A stretch of DNA of 64,000 nt from JANMES01 sp038329865 (lineage in GTDB: Bacteria; Planctomycetota; Phycisphaerae; Tepidisphaerales; Tepidisphaeraceae), in the NCBI GenBank assembly GCA_038329865.1, contig JBBQNK010000007.1:59092-123091 (forward strand), read 5' to 3'. The notes under the pieces are model-generated. The model ran no database searches, was not told where the DNA came from, and was given only the letters and a program-made list of their open reading frames with translations. Position 1 is the first letter of the stretch. Every line of letters starts with the position of its first letter. Below are positions 1 through 8,585 of this stretch, one piece after another. A program made the position numbers and the translations under genes.

Positions 1-15
1 GAAGATTTCAACCCG

Positions 16-1065
16 ATGAAAGCAGTCATCATTGGCACCGGCCGAATCGCCAAGCAGCACATTAAGTGCCTGACGGAAACCAAGTGCGCGCGCATCGCCG
101 CGGTGTGCGACCTGTGGCCGGCGCTGGCGGAATCAACCGCGGAACGCTACGGCGTGGAGCGGTGGTTCACCGATCACCGCAAGATGCTCGACGAGATCAA
201 ACCCGACGTGGTGCACGTCACCACGCCGCCCACGTCGCACTTTCCGCTGGCGATGGACGCGCTCAACGCCGGCGCGCACGCGATCGTTGAAAAGCCCGCC
301 ACCGTGCGGTTTGAAGACCTGCTGACGCTCAAGCAACGCGCCAGCGAGCAGAATCGGCTGCTGATCGAAGACTACAACTACCTCTTCAACGGCTCGGTGC
401 AGAAAATTCTGTCGCTCATCACCGCAGGCGAGTTCGGCGAGGTAACGCACGTTGAAGCGGAAATCTGCCTCGACATCCTCGGCAAAGGAAGCCCGTTCAC
501 CGACCGCAACGCCCCGCACCCGTGCCTTTCCATGCCCGGCGGCGCGATCGCGGATTTTCTCACGCACCTGGCGTCGCTCGCGTGCCTGTTCGCCGGGCCG
601 CACCGCAGCGTGCGGACGATCTGGAAAAAACGCAAAGCCGATTCGCCGCTGCCCAGCGACGAGATGCGGGCCGTGCTCGATTGCGAGCGGACGACGGCCT
701 CGCTGCTGTTCAGCGCTCACACGCAGCCCGACGTGTTCTGGCTCCGCGTGTACGGCACGAAAATGCGGGCCGAGGCAAACCTCTTCGAGCCGCGGCTGAC
801 GATCGATCGCGTTCGCGGCGGGCCCAAGCCGCTCATGCCGCTGATGAACGGCTGGCAGGAATCGCGCGACGTTCGTCGCTCCGCCGTCGGCGGCTTGTGG
901 CGCAAGCTCAGCGGCGGGCCGGGCGCGTACGAAGGGCTGTGGGAATTCCTCCAGCGCACCTACGCCTCGCTCGACAAGGGGACCGAGCCGCCGATCTCCA
1001 TTCAGCAGGTGGAAGACGTCAACCGCCTCGTGGCCGACATGACCAAGCAGGAGTACATGCTTTGA
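16..1065 (+). CDS. Gfo/Idh/MocA-family NAD(P)-dependent oxidoreductase
   Basis: The 349-residue protein starts with a Rossmann nucleotide-binding strand-loop (VIIGTGRIAKQH, residues 4-15) and carries the family's EKP motif (IVEKPATV, near residue 92), whose lysine is part of the active site in characterised members. The length is normal for the family, and the second half looks like the usual alpha/beta substrate domain. Members oxidise or reduce a hydroxyl/keto group on a (nucleotide-)sugar or inositol using bound NAD(P). It is the first gene of a co-directional glycan cluster and its stop overlaps the next start, so it probably makes or modifies a nucleotide sugar for the exopolysaccharide. 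The exact substrate cannot be read from the sequence. Only 15 bases lie upstream, so the promoter is outside the window. Confidence 0.9.
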   Translation: MKAVIIGTGRIAKQHIKCLTETKCARIAAVCDLWPALAESTAERYGVERWFTDHRKMLDEIKPDVVHVTTPPTSHFPLAMDALNAGAHAIVEKPATVRFEDLLTLKQRASEQNRLLIEDYNYLFNGSVQKILSLITAGEFGEVTHVEAEICLDILGKGSPFTDRNAPHPCLSMPGGAIADFLTHLASLACLFAGPHRSVRTIWKKRKADSPLPSDEMRAVLDCERTTASLLFSAHTQPDVFWLRVYGTKMRAEANLFEPRLTIDRVRGGPKPLMPLMNGWQESRDVRRSAVGGLWRKLSGGPGAYEGLWEFLQRTYASLDKGTEPPISIQQVEDVNRLVADMTKQEYML

Positions 1066-2129
1066 AAGCGCTCGTCACCGGTGCCAATGGATTCCTCGGC
1101 CGACACGTCGTTAAGACGCTGCTCGCGCGCGGCTACGCCGTGCGGGCGATGGTTCGCCCCGCGACGAATGTCGATCGCCTCGGCTGGACCGGCGACGTTG
1201 AACTCTTTCGCGCCGATCTCCGCACCGCCAAAGACCTGGATCGCGCGTTTGACGGCGTTGACGTGCTGATCCACCTCGCCGCCACCGTCGTAGGCGATGA
1301 AGACTCGCAACTCTCCGAAACCGTCGTCGGTACGACGCGCCTGCTGCGTGCGATGGCCGGCTCGGCGACTCGCCGGCTCGTGCTGGCCAGCAGCTTTTCG
1401 GTTTACGACTGGGAACTCGCCCGCGGCACGCTGACCGAAAAAACCCCGCTCGCGAAAAACCTCTACGACCGCGACGGCTACGCGATCGCCAAGTTCTGGC
1501 AGGAACGCGTGACGAAACTCGCCGCGGAAGACGCGAAGTGGGACCTCACCGTCCTGAGGCCCGGCTTCATCTGGGGCAAGGGGAACGATTATCTCTCCTG
1601 CCTCGGCCAAAGCTTCGGCCCGGTTCACTTGGTGATCGGCCCATTCACTCGCCTGCCGCTCACGCACGTTTCCAACTGCGCCGAGGCGTTCGTCGACGCC
1701 GCCGTGAAGCCCGAGGCGATCGGCCAGACGTTCAACGTGGTGGATAACGAAGTCGTCCGCGCCTGGAACTACATGGGCCAGTACTCGCGCGCCAGTAACC
1801 TCGGCGGCGTTCGCGTGCCGGTGCCGTATCGGGCGTTTCTGATCATGACGTACCTCGCCCAGTGGACGAGCCGGCGATTGTTCAACGGCAAAGGCAAGCT
1901 GCCGAGCCTGTTCGTCCCCTGCCGGTTTAAGGCGCGATTCAAGCCGCTGAAGTACACGAACGACAAGCTACGCTTGACGCTGAACTGGCAGCCGACGCTC
2001 GATTTCGCCGCCGCCGCCACGGCCACTTGGGTAAGCACGCCGTCGCCGGCTGAAGCCGAGGACCGCACTGCGGAAACTAGCGCCGCGTCAATCGAATCCA
2101 ATTCCGACGCGATCGGATCGGCCGTTTAA
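1062..2129 (+). CDS. NAD-dependent epimerase/dehydratase (extended SDR)
   Basis: The start is a TTG at 1062 that overlaps the upstream stop (TTGA), giving 355 residues beginning KALVTGANGFLGRHVVK, the classical TGxxGxxG dinucleotide-binding motif of extended short-chain dehydrogenases. The same open frame runs further upstream, but the Rossmann motif fixes the N-terminus at 1062. The substrate half has the SDR pattern L(V/T)HLAA and a serine-rich strand (LVLASSFSVYDW). The expected YxxxK is not clear-cut; DGYAIAKFWQE (near residue 140) fits it. The family epimerises, dehydrates or reduces nucleotide sugars or related polyols. The overlap with the oxidoreductase gene implies translational coupling and consecutive steps in precursor synthesis. 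Exact activity is inferred only to family level. Confidence 0.85.
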   Translation: MKALVTGANGFLGRHVVKTLLARGYAVRAMVRPATNVDRLGWTGDVELFRADLRTAKDLDRAFDGVDVLIHLAATVVGDEDSQLSETVVGTTRLLRAMAGSATRRLVLASSFSVYDWELARGTLTEKTPLAKNLYDRDGYAIAKFWQERVTKLAAEDAKWDLTVLRPGFIWGKGNDYLSCLGQSFGPVHLVIGPFTRLPLTHVSNCAEAFVDAAVKPEAIGQTFNVVDNEVVRAWNYMGQYSRASNLGGVRVPVPYRAFLIMTYLAQWTSRRLFNGKGKLPSLFVPCRFKARFKPLKYTNDKLRLTLNWQPTLDFAAAATATWVSTPSPAEAEDRTAETSAASIESNSDAIGSAV

Positions 2130-2131
2130 TC

Positions 2132-3391
2132 ATGACCATCGCTTATCTCATCAACGTCTACCCGCGTCCGAATCAGACGTTCATTCGTCGCGAGATCGCT
2201 GCGCTGCAGGCCCGCGGGATTATCGTCTATCGCTTCGCGCTTCGTGCGTGGACCGAGGACGTCGACATCGCCGACACCCGCGAGCGCGAGCAGACGCGGT
2301 TCATTCTCGACGCCGGCATTTTCGCGATCGCGGCAGCCGTCATCGCGATGATCTGCAAGCATCCGTTGAAGTTCCTGCGGGCCGCGAAGCTTGCCGCGAA
2401 AGTCGGCTGGCGATCGGAGCGCGGGCTGCTTCGGCATATCCCGTACCTCGCCGAGGCGTGCTTACTTCAGCGATGGCTCAGCCGCTGCGGCGCGGAGCAC
2501 GTCCACTGCCACTACGGCACGAACACCGCCGCCATCGCCATGCTCGCCCACGAGCTCGGCGGGCCGACGTACAGCTTCACCGCTCACGGCCCCGAAGAAT
2601 TCGACAAGCCGGAATTCCTCAGCCTCGGCGAAAAGATCAAGCGGGCAGCGTTCGTGATCGCCGTTTCCGAGTACGGCCGCAGCCAGCTGTATCGCTGGGT
2701 CGGTCACGCGCACTGGAACAAGATTCACGTCGTGCACTGCGGCGTGGATGACACGTTCCTCGCCGAAGCCCCCGAGCCGTTCCCCACCGCGCCGCGACTC
2801 GTTTCCGTCGGTCGGCTCTCCGAACAGAAGGGCCAGATGCTTCTCGTCGAAGCCGCCGCCAAGCTCGCGAAAACCGGGCTTCGCTTCGAGCTGATCCTGA
2901 TCGGCGAAGGCGAGATGCGCGAGGAGATCGAGCAGTACATCAAGCTGCAAGGTTTAAGCCAACAGGTCATTCTTGCCGGTTGGATGAACGGCAAGCAGAT
3001 TCGCTCGGAAATGCTGAGCTCCCGCGCGCTGGTCATGCCCAGCTTCGCCGAGGGATTGCCCGTCGTGATCATGGAGTCGCTCGCGTTGCGGCGGCCGGTG
3101 ATCAGCACTTACATCGCGGGCATTCCTGAGCTGGTGGGCCCGGGCGAGTGCGGGTTTCTTATCCCGGCCGGCTCGATCGACGCACTAGTCGACGCGATGA
3201 AAACCGTCATCACCGCCGATGTGAACGAATTAAACGCGATGGGCATCGAAGGTGCCCGCCGCGTGCGCGAGCGACACGACGCCACGATCGAGGCCGGCAA
3301 GCTCGCCATGCTTTTCGCGGAAACCGTCACGATCCAAACATCACGCTACGCCGCCGACGCGGTGCCGACCTTTGCCATGGACGTGCAATAG
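2132..3391 (+). CDS. Glycosyltransferase family 4 (GT-B fold)
   Basis: The 419-residue protein has the GT4 layout: an N-terminal acceptor domain with an HCHYGTNTA stretch, a linker containing VIAVSEYGRSQL, the donor-domain opening VSVGRLSEQKG (near residue 225), and the EX7E nucleotide-sugar motif in SFAEGLPVVIMESLALRRPV (near residue 310). Such enzymes are retaining, metal-independent transferases that add a sugar to a lipid-linked glycan at the cytoplasmic face of the inner membrane. It resembles colanic-acid WcaL/ExoL-type transferases. The start is two bases after the epimerase stop, so the genes are co-transcribed. Donor and acceptor are unknown. Confidence 0.9.
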   Translation: MTIAYLINVYPRPNQTFIRREIAALQARGIIVYRFALRAWTEDVDIADTREREQTRFILDAGIFAIAAAVIAMICKHPLKFLRAAKLAAKVGWRSERGLLRHIPYLAEACLLQRWLSRCGAEHVHCHYGTNTAAIAMLAHELGGPTYSFTAHGPEEFDKPEFLSLGEKIKRAAFVIAVSEYGRSQLYRWVGHAHWNKIHVVHCGVDDTFLAEAPEPFPTAPRLVSVGRLSEQKGQMLLVEAAAKLAKTGLRFELILIGEGEMREEIEQYIKLQGLSQQVILAGWMNGKQIRSEMLSSRALVMPSFAEGLPVVIMESLALRRPVISTYIAGIPELVGPGECGFLIPAGSIDALVDAMKTVITADVNELNAMGIEGARRVRERHDATIEAGKLAMLFAETVTIQTSRYAADAVPTFAMDVQ

Positions 3392-3434
3392 AACGAAGTG
3401 CAATAGCACTCTGCAATCTTGGGGAGATTCAATC

Positions 3435-6400
3435 ATGCAGACCTTCAACTACATTCTGCTCGCCGCGACGATCGCACTGCTGATTCCCGTCAGCGTATTC
3501 TGCATCGAGTGCGTGCTCTCGCTGATCCCTCGTCGCCGGCGCGAAACGAAGACGCTCGACCCGCGGCCGAGCGTGGTCGTGCTCATGCCGGCCCACAATG
3601 AAGAAGCGGGCATCGCCGAATCGATCAAGACCATCACGGCACAATTCAATGGGCGCGATCGCCTGATCGTGGTGGCCGACAATTGCTCCGATCGCACCGC
3701 CGCAGTTGCCCGTGAACTCGGCGTGGTGGTGATTGAGCGCGTTGATCAACAGCGCCGCGGCAAAGGGTACGCCCTGGATTTCGGCGTACAGTTCATGCAG
3801 GTCAAGCCGCCGGAAGTCGTCATCATCATGGATTCCGACTGCATCGCCGAAGCCGGGATGATCGACGCGCTGGTGGCACAAGTCGTCGCCACGAATCGCC
3901 CGGCCCAGGCGATTTACCTGATGGAACATGCAAAAAATCCCACGCCGCGCGATCTGGTTTCGGCGTTGGCGTTTACGGTGAAGAACCAGGTCCGCCCGAC
4001 TGGTCTTGCCCGCCTGCAACTCCCCTGCCTGCTGACCGGCACGGGCATGGCGTTTCCGTGGGAAGTGATTCGCGACGCAAACCTCGCAAGCGGCAACATC
4101 GTTGAAGACATGCAGCTCGGCGTTGATCTAACGCTCGCGCGAAAAGCCCCGCGGCTGTGCGAAGCGGCGCGAGTCACCGGCCGGCTGCCGGAAAATGCAA
4201 CCGCCGTCGCGGCGCAGCGTCGTCGCTGGGAACACGGGCATCTGCACACGCTGCTTACGCAAGTGCCGCGCCTGTGCGGCCGGGCGCTGGTGAGCGGAAA
4301 CCTCGGCGCTGCCGCGATCGCGATGGACCTGGCCGTGCCGCCGCTTTCGCTGTTGATGGCGATTGTCGCCGTCGGCGCATTCGCCGCGAGCGTCATGGCG
4401 GTCATCGGCGCTTCGTGGCTGCCGGCGGCGGCTCTTGGATTGGGATTCGTCGCGATCGCCGGGTGCGTCATCGCCACGTGGGCGAAGTTCGCCCGTAAGA
4501 CGCTGCCACTGCGAACGCTGGTGGCCGCGCCGTTTTATTTGCTGTGGAAGATTCCGATCTCGCTCGCGTACGTCGTCCGCCGCCAGCAGCAGTGGAACCG
4601 CACGGATCGCACGGTCGGCCAGCGCCGGTCGCGCCGGATTCGCGCCGAGCGCCGTCGGCAATCGGTGCCGGACGTCCGTTCGATGATTCAACTCGCCAAC
4701 GTCGCCGTCGATGCCGTGACCGAAAGCGAATGCATCGAATTCATCATGTCTGAAATCGAGCAAGGCAACGGCGGCGTGGTGATTACGCCGAACCTCGATC
4801 ACCTTCGCCGGTGTGCCCGCGACCCGGAATACGCCACGATGCTGAACGCCGCCGACCTGGTGCTGGCCGACGGTATGCCGCTCGTATGGGCGAGCAAACT
4901 GCAAGGCACGCCGCTGCCGGCACGAGTGGCGGGGTCGGACCTAATCTCCAGCCTTTCCGCCGCCGCCACGGGCGCGGGTCGATCGATCTACCTGCTCGGC
5001 GGCTCGCCGGGCACGGCAGATGCGACCGCAACTGTGCTTCGCGAACGTCACCCTGATATCCGCCTCGTCGGCGTCTACTGTCCGCCGCTGGGTTTTGAAG
5101 ACGACGCCGAAGTGCTGCCCGAGATGCTCGAAAAACTCCGGGCGGCCAAACCCGATATCGTGTTCGTCGCGCTCGGCTCGCCGAAACAGGAAAGGCTCAT
5201 CAGCGTGCTGCGCGATAAATTCCCGCTCACGTGGTGGCTCGGCGTCGGGTACAGCTTCAGCTTTCTCTCCGGCGAAGCCAAGAGGGCGCCGATGTGGATG
5301 CAACATCACGGCCTGGAGTGGGCGCATCGGCTGATGCAGGATCCCAAGCGTTTGGCCAAGCGATACCTCTACGACGATCTGCCGTTCGCCGCCTCGCTGA
5401 TGGGCGGAGCGGCGATGAACCGCGTCTCCAACTGGTTCGGCCATGAAGGCGAATTCGAGCAGGACGCTGCGGCGAACGAATCGCTTTCAATCGGCAATGT
5501 CGATCTCCCCGCGCCGTCTTCAACTCAGGTTGAAGCAGGCGGCCCGAAGATCATCTACCAATCATTCCTGTCTGATCTGCTGACCGAATCGGTGGCGGCG
5601 AAAGTGGACTCCATCCAATCGAATCTCCGCGTCCGTTCGCTCCGCGCTGGAACGCTGGATCGCCTTAAAGGCGTGATGGTTCTCAGCGGATCAGTCCGGC
5701 CGACGCCGCTCAGCAGCGCGATCGGGCGATCGATTCTCGACCTGCCGCTGGAAGACGGCCGCTCGCTCCTCACGCACTGGCACAGCCAGGTTCGCGATCT
5801 GCGTCGGTCGATCGGCGCGACGGAACTGCCGCTGGTGGTGATGGTCGACAAATTTTCGCCCATTCCCCTTCCGCCGCCGCGACAGGCGCAGGTGCCGATC
5901 CGCATCGAGCGCGACCGCTCGGCGTACCGTGGCACGGGCGGCGTGCTACGGGATTTTGCACTCGATTTCGAAGACGACGATTTCATCCTCGTCGCCAGCG
6001 CCGCCCAGGCGCTCATCCGGCCGTTGCCGGAATTGTCGGAGATGCTCTCCGAGAGCGCGGCCGACATCAGCTTCATCGCCCCGCGCGACGAAACGCCGAG
6101 CGGGATGATGCTCATTCGCTGCAAGGCGCTTCGCGTGATCGCCGGCGCGGGTTACGTGGATTTGAAGGAGCAGGCACTGCCCGAAATCGCCAAGCGGTTC
6201 GACGTTCGCCCGCTTCACCTGCCGACTGCGGTTTCGCTGCCGATGCGTTCGCTCAATGAATACCTGGCCGCGCTGCAATACCGGCATCGGCTGGCGGATC
6301 GCGAATCCGCCGGCGCGCGTCCGTTCGCGGAAGAGCAGTGCCGCTCGTTCTCGGTCATCGAAAAAGGCGCCGTGGTTCATCCGACGGCGCGAATCCACGA

Positions 6401-6533
6401 CGCCGTCGTGCTGCGGAACGCCCGCGTGGGCGCCGATGCCGTCGTCGTTCGGTCGGTCGTCTGTCCCGGCGGCGTGCTGAACGCCAGCGCGACGGCCGTC
6501 GACGAGCTCGTGCTGAATGAAGTCGCCGCCTGA
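3435..6533 (+). CDS. Multidomain glycosyltransferase fusion: GT2 + WecG/TagA/CpsF (GT26) + nucleotidyltransferase-like + beta-helix
   Basis: One uninterrupted frame of 1032 residues; the start is ATG 3435, because the upstream in-frame extension lies inside the preceding gene. Residues 1-30 form a membrane segment. Residues ~45-290 form a GT2 domain (VVVLMPAHNEEAG, IIMDSDC as DxD, NIVEDMQLG, and QRRRW as the QxxRW of processive enzymes), followed by several membrane segments to ~390. Residues ~417-665 are a WecG/TagA/CpsF domain (ITPNLDH, LADGMPLVW, ALGSPKQER, then GEAKRAPMWMQHHGLEW). Residues ~705-970 resemble a sugar-nucleotidyltransferase, although I see no intact GxGTRL loop. Residues ~970-1032 look like hexapeptide left-handed beta-helix turns (VHPTARIHDAVV, RVGADAVV). 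The first two domains would add consecutive sugars at the membrane. The third may be a degenerate or regulatory nucleotide-sugar-binding module. These domains are normally separate proteins. Confidence 0.85.
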   Translation: MQTFNYILLAATIALLIPVSVFCIECVLSLIPRRRRETKTLDPRPSVVVLMPAHNEEAGIAESIKTITAQFNGRDRLIVVADNCSDRTAAVARELGVVVIERVDQQRRGKGYALDFGVQFMQVKPPEVVIIMDSDCIAEAGMIDALVAQVVATNRPAQAIYLMEHAKNPTPRDLVSALAFTVKNQVRPTGLARLQLPCLLTGTGMAFPWEVIRDANLASGNIVEDMQLGVDLTLARKAPRLCEAARVTGRLPENATAVAAQRRRWEHGHLHTLLTQVPRLCGRALVSGNLGAAAIAMDLAVPPLSLLMAIVAVGAFAASVMAVIGASWLPAAALGLGFVAIAGCVIATWAKFARKTLPLRTLVAAPFYLLWKIPISLAYVVRRQQQWNRTDRTVGQRRSRRIRAERRRQSVPDVRSMIQLANVAVDAVTESECIEFIMSEIEQGNGGVVITPNLDHLRRCARDPEYATMLNAADLVLADGMPLVWASKLQGTPLPARVAGSDLISSLSAAATGAGRSIYLLGGSPGTADATATVLRERHPDIRLVGVYCPPLGFEDDAEVLPEMLEKLRAAKPDIVFVALGSPKQERLISVLRDKFPLTWWLGVGYSFSFLSGEAKRAPMWMQHHGLEWAHRLMQDPKRLAKRYLYDDLPFAASLMGGAAMNRVSNWFGHEGEFEQDAAANESLSIGNVDLPAPSSTQVEAGGPKIIYQSFLSDLLTESVAAKVDSIQSNLRVRSLRAGTLDRLKGVMVLSGSVRPTPLSSAIGRSILDLPLEDGRSLLTHWHSQVRDLRRSIGATELPLVVMVDKFSPIPLPPPRQAQVPIRIERDRSAYRGTGGVLRDFALDFEDDDFILVASAAQALIRPLPELSEMLSESAADISFIAPRDETPSGMMLIRCKALRVIAGAGYVDLKEQALPEIAKRFDVRPLHLPTAVSLPMRSLNEYLAALQYRHRLADRESAGARPFAEEQCRSFSVIEKGAVVHPTARIHDAVVLRNARVGADAVVVRSVVCPGGVLNASATAVDELVLNEVAA

Positions 6534-6584
6534 TATTTACCAAACCCAAATTCACCTACAAAACCGCCTAATTGGAGATCGCTT

Positions 6585-8585
6585 ATGCAGAATGAAATGA
6601 GTCTCAGGTCCGAAGTCAGTGCCGGGCTTCCGGTCGACGATCAGCACGGAATTGCCGATCGATTCGGGCCTTACAAGAAGCTCCACCGAGTGCTTCGCGG
6701 CCGGTACCTGATGCTGGCCGTGCTGGCGACATTCGGCGCCGCGGTCGGCGCGGTCGTTGGGTACAATATCTCCAAGGTCACCTACCGCAGCGAAGGGCTC
6801 ATCCAGGTCGCGTACACACTGCCGGCGGTAATGCAGAAGACCGACCAGAACGAGCCGATGCAGATGTACGAGGAGTACCTCGAATCGCAGGTGCTGATGA
6901 TCGAGAGCAAGGAAGTGCTCGGCCTGGCGCTGAAATATCCCGAATGGAAGTTGGTCGCCAACGGCGCGCCCATCCCCGGCGAAGAGGAATTCGCCAACCA
7001 GCTGACGGTCGAACACCCGCCGCGCACACAGGCCATCCGAATCTCATGCGTCGCGCGCGACGCAGAGATGGCTGCAGCGGGTGTGCATTCGGTGATCGCG
7101 GCATACATGAGCATCGCCAAGGAAGGCGACAAACACGAAGACGCCCAGCGCCTTCAAACCCTCCGCGACCGCAAGGAAGCGCTCGGCAAGCAGATCGACA
7201 CGATGATCGCATCCGTCGCCGGCAAGTCTGAGCCGCTGACCGCCAACCAGATCGCCATGTTCGACGATCTCATGCGGGATTACGTCAAGCAGCTGAATGT
7301 CTTGCAGGCCAATCTTGAAGTCGTGAAGAGCCGCGGCGCACTGACCTCCAACCCCATGCTGGTGGGCATGCAGGCGGAAGTCGACCGGCTCAAGGCGCAC
7401 ATCACCAAGTACGCCACTGATTTTGAATCGATGCAGCAGGCGATGGCCACCAGCCCGCAGACCACCGCCAGCCACGTCGCCTTAGTGCCTCAGTACGAGA
7501 GCTTTCACACCACGCTCGCCCAACTCCGGTCCGAGCTGGAAGAGACCAATCGCCGAATTGAAACGCTGCAGATCGAAGGCACGTCAGTCGATCGCCGCAT
7601 GACGGTCATCAGCCCTGGCGACGTGCCGGCATCGTCTTACAAAGACCGGCGCGTGCTCATGGCGGGCATGGGACTGCTCGGCGGGGCACTGGTTCCGTCG
7701 TTCCTGATCGCCTGCCTCGGCCTGATGAGCGGCCGGCTCCGCTATTCCGATGAAGCATTGCACGAGCCCGAACAGCCGCAACTGCTCGGCATTCTCCCGA
7801 TGCTGCCCAAGCGCATGTCCAACCCGGTAATGGCCGGCGTGGGGGCGCATTGCGTCCACCACCTGCGGATGCGTCTGCAGCTGATGGGACAGGAAAACAA
7901 GCGCGTCTTCATGATCACCAGTTCGGCCTCCCGCGAAGGCAAGACGAGCCTGACGATGGCGCTGGGCCTGTCGTTCGCCGCGGCAGGATCGCGGACGCTG
8001 ATCATCGACGGCGACACTATCGGCCGCACGCTCACGTACCGCCTGTGCGCAGCGCACGAGCCGGGGCTGATCTCCGCGATCACCGATCCCTCGACCGCCA
8101 ATCTCAAGCCGGTGGAGGAAAACCTCTGGCTCCTGCCTGTGGGCCATCGGCGCGAACTCGCCACCGCCGAACTGGCGCCGGGCATGCTCGATCCGCTCAT
8201 CGCCAGCCTTCGCGAGAAGTTCGACTACATCCTGATCGACACCGGCCCGATCCTCGGCAGCCTCGAGGCGTCGGCGATCGCGCAGTCGGCCGACTCTGTG
8301 ATCCTCGCGATTTCGCAAGGTCAGCACGCGTCGCTGGTGCGGCAGTCGTTCCAAACGCTCCGTACGATCAACGCCAAAGTCGGCGGTTACGTCTTCAACC
8401 GTGCCGCCGCGAGCGACTACGGGCGGAACATGGACCAATCCTCCTCGCGCTACTCAACGCCGCGACAAGTGGATATCCAGAAGCGGCTCGGCAGCGCCAA
8501 GGCCAGGCCTGAATACGCCTTCAGCCCGCTGGCGCAGTCGGTCATCTACTTCCGGCCGAAATCCTCCCAAAATGGAGGCCATTGA
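6585..8585 (+). CDS. Wzz-type chain-length determinant fused to a BY-kinase-like ATPase
   Basis: The 666-residue protein has a Wzz-like N-terminal part between two membrane segments (residues ~43-65 and ~355-380) enclosing a long, coiled-coil-prone extracytoplasmic region. The cytoplasmic C-terminal P-loop domain has a Walker A (SASREGKTS, near residue 448), a Walker A'-like strand (LIIDGDT) and Walker B (YILIDTGP, near residue 550). This is the arrangement of Wzc/EpsB-type polysaccharide co-polymerases, which set chain length and autophosphorylate on a C-terminal tyrosine cluster. Here the tail has only four well-separated tyrosines (SDYG, SRYS, PEYA, VIYF), so autophosphorylation is plausible but not proven. 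It abuts the sugar-transferase gene with no gap. Confidence 0.88.
   Translation: MQNEMSLRSEVSAGLPVDDQHGIADRFGPYKKLHRVLRGRYLMLAVLATFGAAVGAVVGYNISKVTYRSEGLIQVAYTLPAVMQKTDQNEPMQMYEEYLESQVLMIESKEVLGLALKYPEWKLVANGAPIPGEEEFANQLTVEHPPRTQAIRISCVARDAEMAAAGVHSVIAAYMSIAKEGDKHEDAQRLQTLRDRKEALGKQIDTMIASVAGKSEPLTANQIAMFDDLMRDYVKQLNVLQANLEVVKSRGALTSNPMLVGMQAEVDRLKAHITKYATDFESMQQAMATSPQTTASHVALVPQYESFHTTLAQLRSELEETNRRIETLQIEGTSVDRRMTVISPGDVPASSYKDRRVLMAGMGLLGGALVPSFLIACLGLMSGRLRYSDEALHEPEQPQLLGILPMLPKRMSNPVMAGVGAHCVHHLRMRLQLMGQENKRVFMITSSASREGKTSLTMALGLSFAAAGSRTLIIDGDTIGRTLTYRLCAAHEPGLISAITDPSTANLKPVEENLWLLPVGHRRELATAELAPGMLDPLIASLREKFDYILIDTGPILGSLEASAIAQSADSVILAISQGQHASLVRQSFQTLRTINAKVGGYVFNRAAASDYGRNMDQSSSRYSTPRQVDIQKRLGSAKARPEYAFSPLAQSVIYFRPKSSQNGGH

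Noticed and set aside
522..1061. Extension of the epimerase frame upstream to 522
   Set aside because: The Rossmann motif starts right after TTG 1062 and the upstream part is an out-of-frame shadow of the oxidoreductase gene.
3252..3434. Extension of the glycosyltransferase fusion upstream of 3435
   Set aside because: The extra 61 residues overlap the GT4 gene in another frame; the membrane helix and GT2 domain begin at ATG 3435.
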